Origin: Aldrovandia affinis
Taxonomy: Eukaryota > Chordata > Actinopteri > Notacanthiformes > Halosauridae
Length of the DNA: 64,000 bases
NCBI GenBank assembly: GCA_029706075.1
Contig: JAINUG010000070.1
Span: forward strand, 124,001-188,000
Direction: 5' to 3'
Shown: positions 1-12,700 of the stretch, one piece after another
Layout: every line of letters begins with the position of its first letter
How positions within the stretch are numbered: the first letter of the stretch is position 1
Program-made: the position numbers and the translations under genes
The notes under the pieces: generated by a model
Databases searched by the model: none
Told to the model about the DNA's origin: nothing
Seen by the model: the letters and a program-made list of their open reading frames with translations, nothing else

Positions 1-505
1 TGCGAAACCTTATAACAAACCACAATGATAAGGTCTAAACATTTATGCAATGACACTTGGAATGACCATATTGGATTTTCTACAATTTCAGATTTTAAAA
101 AATACTTCAACAACATCAGCTAATCAGTTAATTGTATAAACATCTTACAATATTACATTTCAATAATTTATTGTATGGATGCTCTAATATAAACATTGTT
201 TACAAACATTGCTATGTGAAATAAGGGTTTCCACCAACCAATTTATTGGCATTTGTGCATAATATGTGGTGAAAGGTGATAAACATTGGCTTCACAATGC
301 ATCTCTAAATTTCATGACAATACATGAGAGACATGAGACATTTTTTTCTTAGAGGTGTGAGATTCAGGATTACTGCCAAAATGTTGCAAATACATATAAC
401 ACAATTTGCAAATGCAGCAAATACAATAACACAATTTGTGATTAATGGAGAAAAAAAAATCATGGAATGGTGATGCAATTTTCATCTAGACTTCGGCGAG
501 TATAC
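1..505 (-). other. mocos intron 6 (partial), AT-rich
   Basis: AT-rich DNA downstream of the exon 6 donor. I see no coding signal and no recognised repeat. Confidence 0.6.
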
Positions 506-705
506 CTGGGAGTACCCCACAAAGTTTCCATGGCTGTCCAGCAGATTGAAGTTAAGAATGGCACCCTGCATACTGGGGTCTTCATATTCTGTATCACAGT
601 AGATCTGAGCCAATGGATTCCCATTGCTATGGTGAAGGCTGGCTAGTAGGACGTAGGTATAGCGTGCAAGACCAAAGGTATGCAGTTGAATCCTCTCCAT
701 GCTTC
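506..705 (-). CDS. mocos: mocos exon 6
   Basis: This 200-nt exon encodes [20 protein letters not shown], later [11 protein letters not shown], and ends with NFVGYSQ. The family has ...GG MENI.QHTF.LAQYTY...QIYSD.EF...NFN.LD..G...GYSQV. The acceptor is CTTCCTTAG|GAAGC (phase 1) and the donor CCCAG|GTATAC (phase 0). It is the last mocos exon visible. Confidence 0.93.
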
Positions 706-3700
706 CTAAGGAAGAAATTATGAAACAGCATGGCTGTTATTTCAACATGCAGGCCTAGACGTAGAGCTGACATTTCAACATGTAGGCCTAGACTAGGACA
801 TGCTGGATCTGGATCTGGATTTTCATAACATTTGGGTGGAAAAAGTTGTTAAAAATATTTCTCCCAATTTGGTAGCCAATCATACCCTCTTCTAATTCGA
901 CTATCCCCCCTTCATACTACGAGCTCTGGGACCGGCAATGAACAAGACGCCAAATCATCTCTGAGATGGAACTGGCCAAGCCGTTGACCGTAACTCGAAC
1001 ACACACAAAGCATGAACTCATGTTGCCTCTGAACCCAGCCAGGCTCAAACCCAGGCTGCGGAGGGAAACTTGCACTTAGAACAAGTGCCTTTACTGGTTG
1101 TGCCAAGCTGGGGCCCCTGGTGCCATGGTATTTTAACAGATTTAAGGGGTCTGAAGAGTCTGCCACCAATTACATTACATTACATTACATTACAGGCATT
1201 TAGCAGACGCTCTTATCCAGAGCGACTTAGTTTACATTTCTTTACAATCCATGTATACAGCTGGATATTAACTGAAGCAATAACCTGGTCTTGGTTTTGA
1301 GATGTATAAGTAGCTTGTGAAATTCAAATTGTCGCCCCTTACTTGTAGGTGTACTTATGACAGAAATGTGTATCACTCAATAATGGCAGTTATTTGAATT
1401 GTGAAGGGGTTGATTCTATCAAGATTGATGGTGATGCAAAATGCTGGATATCTCATGTTTGCCAATTAGCCCCGGTCTTCATTCTCACCAACTCTTTTTT
1501 GTACAGAATTTCCCAAGTGACCAAAACCCGAATTGATCATAATCACAATCTGTTGAGAAGAGTGAGTAGATGGTAGATGATGTGACACACAACTTATTGG
1601 CTGTCAGTGGCACGATGTGTTATTAAACAAACGTTGGAAATGATGACTTTCAGATGTCTGGACAGTTAGAATACTAACATTACCACCCTCACTTTAAGAA
1701 CAGCTGCATATGTGCCAGTGAGGATAAAATATTTTGAAGGACATTACCGAATTAAAAACACATCCAAAAACATTTACAAGACTGTGGGATGGCTGAATTC
1801 TGACGACAGTGAGTGCCAGGGTTCAGCATCATCGCTGCTCCTCTGACCGCTCTGCTCACTGGAAAGCCAGGCCCCTTTGATGACGTAGTATGGACAGAGG
1901 AATGTGAACAATCTTTTCTAACATTGAAGAAAGTCTTGTGTTCTGCTCTTGCTATTGGGCTAGCTGACTATTCCAAACCTTTTGATATTTTTGTTTGTGA
2001 AAAGGATGAGTCAGCCACATGCTGACAAGGACAGACTTGTGGGGTATTTCAATTGTAAGCCTGATCCTGTATCGACAGCTATGCCAGCAGGCCTCAGGCC
2101 TGTTGCTGCTACATCATTAGCTCTGGATGCATCATCTAACATTGTGCTAGCTCATCTACTAACCGTGCATGCCCCTCATTCTGTGTACGCTGTACTGACA
2201 GCAGGAAAACTAATCAAGTAACCTCTTCAAGATTCACAGGTTGGGAGACTAAATTACTCTCCAGTGACATTCATTTAGTCAAATGTGCTAAACTCAATCC
2301 AGCATCCCTATTGCCAGTGCCTGGTGATGAAATGTATCACTGTTGTTTGGAGGTTATTGAAACTTTGTGTCTGCCACGTCCTGATTTAAAAGACACTCTA
2401 TTGCCTAATTCTGATCTGGTCTACTACACTGACAGTTCCAGATACCTAACAGATGACAGGAAGCCTATAGCAGGCTATGCTGTTGTATCTAATCATTAAT
2501 TAATTGAATCTGGCCCCTTGCCATCCCACTATTCCACCCAGATGGCTGAAGTTGTTGCTCTGATGCACGCTTTAACATTGGGCAAAGACAAAACCCTTAC
2601 TGCGCTCACTGATTCACATTATGCATACAATGGCCAAAGGTAAAACTCTTACTGTGCACACTGATTCATGTTATGCATTTGGAGCAGTTCATGATTATGG
2701 TACATTATGGAGACAGAGGGGATTTATGACATCTGCTGGCACTTTTACTATTAAACATGGTCCATTAATAAATGCATTACTTGATGCTGTGATGCTCCCA
2801 AAAGCTATTACTATTTGTAAATGTGCTGTCCACACTGCTATGACTGATGACATTTCTAAGGGAAATGCCCATGCTGATGCAGCTGCTAAAACAGCAGTGG
2901 CTGTGCCATATACTCCTCTGGCTCCTACTCATGCTGCTGTTGTTGTATATACTGATGGTGATATTGTTTAAATGCAAGTTAATGCTTCTAACAAAGAAAA
3001 TGGGATTGGACATCTAATGTTACAATCATTGTGTGATGATTGAGTCTGGTGCCACTGGTCAGGCTGCCCGGTGGCCCCACACTCACTGTTGCCCTATCTT
3101 GCACACATGTATACAGGCAGTCCCCGGGTTACGGACAGTCTTAAGTCTGTCTTTAAGTCAAATTTGTATGTAAGTTGGAACAGGTACATACAGTTCTTAT
3201 TAATCGTCACTTAGTCAAATGTTAGTCTTAGTATAGTATTTATTTTACCTTTATGTGCATATAAAACACTTCTAAAACTATAAAAAACCTCCAAATACAA
3301 TAAAACATCTTAAACATAACATTCAGTACATAATACTACTGTAATAATAACAATACTGTAATATTAATAATAATAATACAGTAATAATAAAAGTAACTAT
3401 GTACATACAGTACTGTACTGTAAAAAAAAAAAAAACATTAAAGAAAGGCTTTGAGCCTTTTCTTGCACTAAAGAAAGGCTAATAGGCATATTACACAGAT
3501 TTTGGTCTTCTATCCAAATTATCAATAGCCTTTCCATCTCAATAATTAAACCACTGTGTTGCTTGGTAATAATCGTGGCATTCATCGGGGCATGGCCTTT
3601 CACATGCTCCATTATTCTCCCTTTGTCTTTTAAAATTGTTTTAAAAAAACCGATTGTTGACCAGCTGTAGCCTAATGTTTCCCAATGGCTGATGGCGTTT

Positions 3701-6700
3701 CACCTCTCTCCGATCTCTTTATTACACTTTACTTTCCATGATGATTGTTTTCCTTTTCTTTGATGCATCACCAGCACTTGCATCAGATTTACGCTTTGGA
3801 GGCATCCAAGGTTGTAAGGGTAAGAGAAAGAGAAAAACGGGACCGTGATCTGACTTAAAATAACGGAGTGTGATCTCTGTTCCTTGAGCCGGCGAACCGT
3901 TGAAAACGCGCACTGTTTTCATGAGCATCACAAAGTAGTGCGTGCATTCGTTATTACGAACCATTGTATTTAACTAAATTTTTTAAACATAATAGGCCTT
4001 ATTACAGTCCGTTCGTGAGTACGAGTTGTCCACAAGGCGGACGTTCGTAACCTGGGGACTGCCTGTAATGGTATGTCACGTGTCCAAGGGGGGAATGATG
4101 TGACAGTGCAGAGCTAAAAGGTCTCATCTCATCTTCAGCCGCTTATTCCTAGTTAGGGTCGCGGGGGCTGGAGCCTATCCCAGCATGCATTGGGGCGAGA
4201 GGCAGGAATACACCCTGGGCAGGTCGCCAATCCATCGCAGGGCACTACATGCACCATTCACTCACACACTCATACCTACGGGCAATTTAGACTCTCCAAT
4301 TAGCCTAACGTGCATGTCTTTGGACTGTGGGAAGAAACCGGAGTACCCGGAGGAAACCCACGCGGACACGGGGAGAACATGCAAACTCCACACAGAAAGG
4401 CCCCCGGCCTGGATTCGAACCCGAGACCTTCTTGCTGTGAGGCGACAGTGCTATCCACTGCACCACCGTGCCGCCAAGCTAAAAGGTTTAATCCAAAATG
4501 TGGTCCCATTTGTAACAAGCTGATTGGCAACTGTTCATAACATCACTGTTCAACCCTACCACCCCTAATCATCCGGGGTGACTGAGTGAACTAACAGAAC
4601 TCTGAAAGACATACTGGCTAAAGCTGTTGAAGAGAGCGGACTGGCATGGCCAGATGTTCTCCCTTGTGTTTTAATGGCAATGAGGGTAACCCGACATTCA
4701 GGAACTGGATTAAGCCCCTTTGAAGTGGTTAGAGGGAGACCTATGCCAGTACCAAGGTCTCCAAGCATTTATTTTGAAAGGACATTCATATGATGAGTGA
4801 CTCAATTCTGACCTATTGTCAGGCCCTAACTTCGAGTCTAAGCTCTTCTATTAACCAGGTGACTGGGTCCTGGTCACATGGTTCATTAGAAAGACTGCCT
4901 TAGAAACTCGCTGGGAGGAGCCCTACCAGGTGCTGATTACTACCAATTGCGCCGTCCGGCTGCAAGGGCGGGCCTCCTGGAAGGTACCTGTGCCCGACAC
5001 TGGCAAGCCTGTTTGTCCTCATGCTGGGGATGCTGTTCCTGAAGTTCGCAGACCTGCTGCCAGAAGTGATCAGGGGGGTGGACCTGCCAACCTGCCAACC
5101 TGGGCAGGGGAAGCACCACCACACCCGGTCCTGAACCTCTTCCTAATGGGAGGAGCACTGCACCCGAGAGAAGTAAGAAGCAAACAAATGGCTCCAGACC
5201 TGATCCGAGCCTCCAATCTCAGAGAACAAAGAGACAGACCTCCTCTGAGAGTATGCAGAGGAGAATCACCACTTTGGATGGGTCTGAGCTTCAGTTGGTC
5301 TCATCATACAAATACCTTGGTGTCTGGCTAGATTCCGCTCTTTTATTTTCATTACACATCTCAAAACTTCAGGCAAAAATCAAATCAAGACTGGGATTTC
5401 TGTACAGAAATAAGTCCTCCTTCACTCCCGCTGCCAAGCTGACACTGGTTCAGATGACCATCCTCCCAATACTGGACTATGGAGATATGATCTACAGATC
5501 TGCTCCTAAGGCTGCGCTTGGTAGGCTGGATGTTCTCTATTATCCAGCCATCAGGCTCACTACCAATGCACCCTATAGAACACACCACTGCAACCTCTAT
5601 TCCTCTGTAAACTGGACATCACTACACACTAGACGGAAACTTCATTGGACTATCCTCATCTACAAATCCCTTCTTGAACTGACCCTGGTACCTGTCATCT
5701 CTGCTAAAAAAATATCAGATCCTGCCTACAAAACCAGATCCGCTAACTACATCCAACTAAGTCAGCACTACTCTGGGCCGCTCCTCATTTCAGCATTCCG
5801 CAGCCACAGACATGTTGAAAAGCACCTCATGCACCTCATGCATATGGTGAAACATGGTTGTGGATCTTTAATGCTTTGGGGAAGTTTTGCATCCACAGGC
5901 CCTGGGGCCCTTATTAAAATAGATGGTACCATGAACTCCAGCATGAATCCAATTGAACATTTGTGGTTTTAACTCAAAGAAGCAGTCCACAAACATCAAC
6001 CCAAGAATCTGACGAAACTAGAACAATTCTGCATGGAGGAATGGTTGAGGATCCCCCCAAGAAGATCCATAACCTCGTACAACACTACAGAAGGTGACTA
6101 CTTGCTGTTATAATGGCCAAGGTACTGATAGTGTGAATATTTGTGATTCTTGATTTTTCTGGGGAAAAAATGATCATTTGTGAACCGTTAGATTGTGGTT
6201 CGTGCTAATGCATTATTATTATTAAAGAATATAATTTTCAGAATGTGAGCATAAAATAAAGCTCATTAGTTATAATATACATTTATTTTATTTTATACAA
6301 TCTACTCATCTTTATCAAGGGTATGAATACAATTGTATAGTCTACTGTATAGTAAGTAGTACATCATGAGTGTTCCTTTAATCATATTAAGACTTACAGT
6401 ATGTGATAATAATGATCCATTCCTAATAGTTCCACTCCTAATTACTGTAATATTGTTGTCCATAAAACAAATGTATTCAATCATGAATTCAAACAACAAA
6501 GTTACAATATATTTTCAAATGCTTATTTATTAATTAAATATTTGTCTTTTTAAAATGTATCTATCAACAAGTACAAGATAATTTCATAACTTCAGAGGTT
6601 CCGCTACCGTTTTAAAACCAACTATATGTTTCTTGCTCCATAGGCTTTTAGGCATTTTCAGACCTAAAGTAGCATATCGTGCCATTAATTGATTGGCTTA

Positions 6701-9700
6701 CTGCAGTCATACTGTTTTGTATATAAACTTTCTTTTAATAACTTTTAGAGATGAAGAATACATCCAAATAATGCATCTGGGAAAGCTACATGTCAATACA
6801 ATAATCGGCCTCTGGGGAGTGTTTTAAACAAAATCACATATGGTGCAAAATCCAATATGGCAAGCCTCTATTCAGTGTGAGGACATGCATATGTATACCA
6901 TGAGGGTCAAATTATGTTATTTTGTTTGTCTGGGTTACTGATAAAGCCCTCTATTGGACTGCAAAGATTTTTTTTAAACGAAGAGGACTTCACACACTTT
7001 GGCGGAAAAAATAACAGAATAAAAATCTGTACAATAACAATAGAGTGCCTACGCCCTCAATATATGGAGCATGTTGTGGTTCATCAAAAATCAGTGAGTT
7101 TTTGAAGGGGACCGAGTCTCCGATACATGTCTTTCCATATATTGTTTGCGAGAGCTAAGATTTGGCCATTGCATGTCAAATGAATAAGCCTAAAGTAATG
7201 TCATTTGAAAGCAGTACCTACAAATCAATCAGCATGTTTACACATGGGTGTGTGTACCTGCCAACTAGCCTACTGCACTACAACATGCACCTCGTTTGTG
7301 AATGATTAAATGATTATTTGAGATTGTAATATTTTGATTACTTAACAAGTAGCTTCCATCATCAACCTTGGTTTTGGGATGGCAGAGCTGCAGGTTGATG
7401 AGAGAACCAAGAAATTTCACGTGGAAAACCAAGGAATTTCACGTGGCCCTAGCTATAGGACATGCATGATTTTCCCACTAACGAAGTTGTTATCAGCAAG
7501 TTGTTATTTATTCTGAACAGTTGTTATCAGCAAGATCCTCAACAATGGCAGACAACAGCATGAGGAAATACAAAATGGATCTGTAGTTAATATCTGCTGC
7601 ATTTTACCATTTGCGCCACACAGAAATCCACATAGACAATTGTTAAAAGTTTGCAGCCAAGATTGGCGATGCAACAGTACTTCGGCCTGTGCCACTTGCT
7701 ATACGTTTTTCCATTGTGCTGTACAAATTGGGCCATATGGTCATGTGGAGGGCATCAGTCTTGGCATCAGGCAACCCTGCTGCTCCCCTGTTGCCGAGAC
7801 TGACGCCCTCCACAGGTCACAACTAATTTCTGGGTCCACAAAATGTTCAGTAAAGAAAATGTTCTGTAAAGGTATGGTCGTTTCTGTGATCTATGACTCA
7901 ATATTCTTTATACATTGAACATGTACAGACGTAAATGTATATTCCATTAGGGAGAATATTTGAAAAAGGTGTATACTGATATTGCAGTTAATAAAGGCAT
8001 ATGTCAGGTTTCTTATAACCGGAATGCGATCATGGTAAGGTGTTTACATGACTATAGATAGTGTCATGGTTTTACCTCGTTCGGCCTCTGGAGGGCACGT
8101 GGTCATGTGATGGTCTTTTCCTCTTTCTTCTGAAAGGAATCGTTGTCATTTCTGCCGCCCTTATACGGTCTTGTGTCAGTGGGTTCTCTGATCGCTCTCA
8201 GCTGAGAGCAATCAGTATTAATTCCGTCTCCTACTTAAGGTCTTTTCTTCCCTCACTCAAACGCTTCTGTGTAAACTAATTGTTACGCTCTAGCTGGTAT
8301 TCTGAACAAAGGTTTAGCTTGACCACTCTATGGTTTCTCTCATTAACCCCCTGAGGTCCGTGCTTAGCTCAGAGAGGCTTTGTGATTTTGGTGTGGTCTG
8401 ATATTTATCTCAATTTCATCAACTTAACACACACTTACTCCGAAGTGTTTGATATTTTTATTTGAAGGACAATCACAGCTACATTTATATGTCATCAATA
8501 GCTTGGTCAGTATCATATGCAGCTTGTAAATAGATCTACAAATAGATCCACAGAAGTTATAAACAGTAAATTTTTCTGCCGTCACAAAAGTTGTGAAAGC
8601 ACACACTAAACTATAGTGACAAATTGTTTTGCCAATATGCGTTTGTTCATCAAGGTCTTGGTTATGTAAGGATGTCAAAATAGTTTAGCACATCTGAGAT
8701 CTAAATAGCTAAAAACCTGTTTTTATCAGAACTGGTCAAATGTATTTCAGGCTGTGGGAGGGCTATATGCTAATTTCCTGAATATTCATGATCCACACCT
8801 GAGGGTTGTCCACACCTGTAAGATCTGTCAGATGGGCCATCTCTCTCTCAAAGGCCATCAGACAAAGACAAAAGACCAACAGAAGCCAGTTTGCCAACAT
8901 CCAGAGTCTGTTTGGCAGTGGGCACAGGCACATGATCAAAAGTAGCCCGTTTTCTGGGTTTAAGATATTTATCTTTAAACGTCTGTAGGAAAACTAAAGC
9001 AAAATCCGTGTCTGCGAAGACACGGAAAGACATAAACAAAACAAAACAAAATAACTAACGATCAGGAACAAACAAAACGTATCCAAAAACTTGGAATAAA
9101 CTAAACACTGGGAATCTAAACAACAATAACCACACGAACAAACAAGTTATCGAGAGGCAAGAAACATTAATCACAATAGGTATTATCAAGCTAAGCTAGA
9201 TAATGTCCAAGCGCCGAAACAGAATGCCAGCTGGTTAAATATCCTCCCGTTAATTATTCGCAGCAGTCCGCAATGATTCTGATTGTTTCCGTATAGTGTC
9301 ACAAGACGCGGAATTCATATATTTTCACGAGTATTTGAAAACATGAGAAATAAAATAAATATCAGCATACAGTCTGTTGCTGGCAGATCGCAACCGTAAA
9401 CACAGACAAGATGCTAGGCTATATAATGTCGGGACATTGTATTTGTTTACACAGAAATTTCACACATGGCCCCACTCCCCTCCCTGAAACTAGCACCTAG
9501 TTACCATGTCAATAGAATGGGGACTGTACTTCCAGGTAAAACAGAGAGTGAAAGGCAAGGTTTACTTTTGGTCTAATTAACCTAATTAAAATATTATTTG
9601 CCAGTGCTCAAATCGTAAAGTCGCGATTCTAAGGTTTCTGTCAATGTTTTTGCCGTGTGTGTATGATAAAATCTCGCTACGTTAGAAATAGTAATATACT

Positions 9701-12700
9701 TGTATTGCTGCTCGGATCGTCGGCGATCCAGTCAACCTCAGGGGGTTAAAAAGAAAAAAGAACAAACTTATTTATCTTAAAATAAAGGTTTAGCTTCGCC
9801 ACTCTGTGGTGGTCTTTTAGGGAGATTAATCGTCTCCAGGTAAAGGGTTTTAAGCTCACCACTTCGGTGGTTTCCTTTAAGAAGTTATTTTTTGGTTGTT
9901 GGGGCTATTGTCCCCCAGAGCGAAAGTCTCAGTCGTCATTTGTTTTCTTTTTCCTTAGCTCCTCGGTGAGGAGTGTTCACCCTATTCGGGTTGTTTCTGT
10001 TGGGTTTATTCCTGTGGAGTTTTGTCCCGGGGTTTCCTTATTCCTTTTCTTTTCTATCTGTTCTCCCCGCTCCCTAGTCTGTTCTCAGATTTAGTGGCTG
10101 ATCGCTTGCATTCAGCTTTTAGATACTCGTGAGATCTGCGTGTGGTTCTTCCACCTTCGATCCCCACTACAGTACGCAGAAGCCAAAAATGACAGAGGCA
10201 GCAAATACCACGAGTATCGAAGTAGCTGTGGCTGCGCAACAAACAGTGTTAGCCAGGCAGGCGGAAGCCATTCAGCAGTTGCATTTCCAACTAACAGGCA
10301 CCAGTGAGCAACAAAAGGAGATGTATGCAAGATTGCTCGCGATGGAAAGCTCCATGCGGGAATTAGCAGAGAACTGTTCCCGACTAGCTAACGTGCAACC
10401 CCCTGTGGCTTCCAAATTCAGGTTACTGGGGTTCAGTCTCTTCATACAGTTCCACAAGCACTTCCCACTCCTCGTGAACCTAAAATCCAGCTTCCCCCGC
10501 GTTATGATGGAGAATCGGGCAAATGTCAAGGTTTTATTTCGCAATGTCTGATTGTTTATAAGGCTCAACCATCCTCGTTATCAGTCAGAGAATTCGCGAG
10601 TCGCCCTTATTTTGTCTCTCCTGACTGATTCTGCACTCGAGTTGGCGGTTCCACTCATACGGTCTCAGGCACCAGTATTAAATGATTCTATGAATCTTAT
10701 GAAGGAGATGGAGTTGGTTTTCAATCACGAAATCTCTGGTGAGGAGGCGGCTATGAGCCTGGCGCGGATTCGTCATGGTTCGCTTAGCGTAGCAGAGTTT
10801 TCCATTTAATTCAGGTCACTGGCAGGTGAGATCCAGTTAAATATGCGTTGGCGGCTCTTGGTTCATCAGATACATTTGACGCCTTGGTTTCTACCGCGAT
10901 ACGGATTGACAACTGCATTAGAGAAAGTGAGAGAGATAGGAGTGACAAACGGAATCTGAGGGCGTCTGGTTTCCCTGGCCCACTGTAGTTCCTGAAACGT
11001 CGCAGAGCCCTCTGGATGGGTGCGATGAACCCATGCGAGTAGGCAGCTCATCTATACAGAACTTGAAAGGGGTCGACTCTCGTTCAGAATGGTATCGTTA
11101 TTGTAGACGTAAGAGTCACACTAAATTGAATTGTCCTAAACATTTTTGCCTGTTGAGTTGACAGGGAGAATAAACATAAAGTAAAGAAAGGACTGAAAAT
11201 GTGTGTATGCGTGTGTCTTATAAAGGTCACTCAGAACAAATTAGATTCTTCTTAGTTGACTCACCTACCTACCTCCTTGTATTGGGTCATTCATGGCTTA
11301 GTCAACATAAGGCACATATCAATTGGGGAGGAAAGAGAGAAGTAATCATTCAGTGGGGTCCCCAGTGTGCCCACCATTGTCCGCAGGACTTCTTCTCTTC
11401 TTTTAACAGTCGGGGTACTGAGAGCGAGGTTAGTTTGGTCGCGGATGAGGCCAACTATCAGAGGATGAGGCAGAGAGGTGATCTGTGGATTGGGACACGC
11501 CCTCTCAACTGTCAGAGGGGAGAGAGGGGAGTTTAGACTGGGATCTGCTGGCTGACTGGAGACAACCGGTCGATGATTTCTCTAGTTTTAATTCTGATTC
11601 TCAACCTGAGAGTTTGGCGATTCTGAGTGCGGAGGTATTTTCCTTACCCGGTGGTGTGCCTACCATTTATGCAGACCTCAGCGAGGTGTTTGGCAAGCAA
11701 AGGGCCACCACTTTGCCTCCGCACAGATCCTATGATTGTGCTATTGAGTTACAGCCAGGTACTATTCCTCCACGCGGTTCTTTATATTCCCTGTCGGTTC
11801 CTGAGAGCACAGCTATGAATGAATACATTAAGGAATCTTTAACCAACGGCTTCATCAGACTGTCCACGTCACCTGCGGGTGCTGGTTTCTTTTTTGTTGG
11901 GAAGAAAGACGGAGGGTTAATGCCCTGTATCGATTATAGAGGCTTAAACAATGTAACGGTAAGGAATCGGTACCCACTTCCCCTCATGAATTCAGCTTTT
12001 GAACGCCTCCAGGGGGCATCTATTTTTTCCAAACTCGACCTTCGCAATGCTTATAATTTAGTGCGTATTCGTGAGGGAGACGAATGGAAGACCACTTTTA
12101 ACACACACAGCGGGCACTATGAATATCTTGTAATGCCTTCCGGACTCACTAGTGGCAGGCATTTCAGGCATTTGTTAACAACGTGCTCAGAGAGATGTTG
12201 GAAAGATTCGTTTTGTATATCTAGATGATATTCCAATTTTTTCTAAAACCCTGTCTGAACACATAGAACACGTCAGACAAGTTTTAAAGTGTCTTTTAGA
12301 GGCACGGCTGTTCGTGCCTCTAAAAGGCAGAAAAATGAATTTTTCATTCCAGTTCCGTTTCTTTCCTGGGGTTTATTGTGGCAGAAGGGAGCATCCAAAT
12401 GGATCCCAAGAAAGTGTCAGCAGTCAGGGACTAGCCCACCCCTGAGTCTGTGAAGCAGGTTCAACGGTTTCTGGGGTTCGCACATTTTTACCGGAATTTC
12501 ATACGCAATTTCAGCTCCATGGTCGCATCAATTACTGCGCTAACCAAGAAAACAGCTCCTTCTCATTTCCACTTGACATATAAAGCTGAGGCAGCATTAG
12601 CTGACCTAAAGAGGAGGTTTAGCTCCGAGCCTATTCTAATCACTCCCAATTCTTCGCTCCCGTTTGTGGTGGAGGTCGATGCCTCTGAGCTCGGAGTAGG

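Larger units (their letters stand above)
1800..5215 (+). mobile_element. Endogenous retrovirus pol relic, split by later insertions
   Basis: Decayed retroviral pol runs in order on the plus strand. The RT end and connection lie at 1813-2220, RNase H at about 2290-2970 (with [16 protein letters not shown] and [11 protein letters not shown]), and the integrase C-terminal part at about 4580-4990 (with GDWVLVTWF). Stops and frame changes are scattered throughout. The catalytic RT core and most of the integrase are absent. A Tigger-like element (3114-4065) and a SINE (4123-4476) interrupt it. No LTR was found at either side. The motif style resembles fish gamma/epsilon-type retroviruses, but the genus is uncertain. 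It cannot be functional. Confidence 0.8.
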
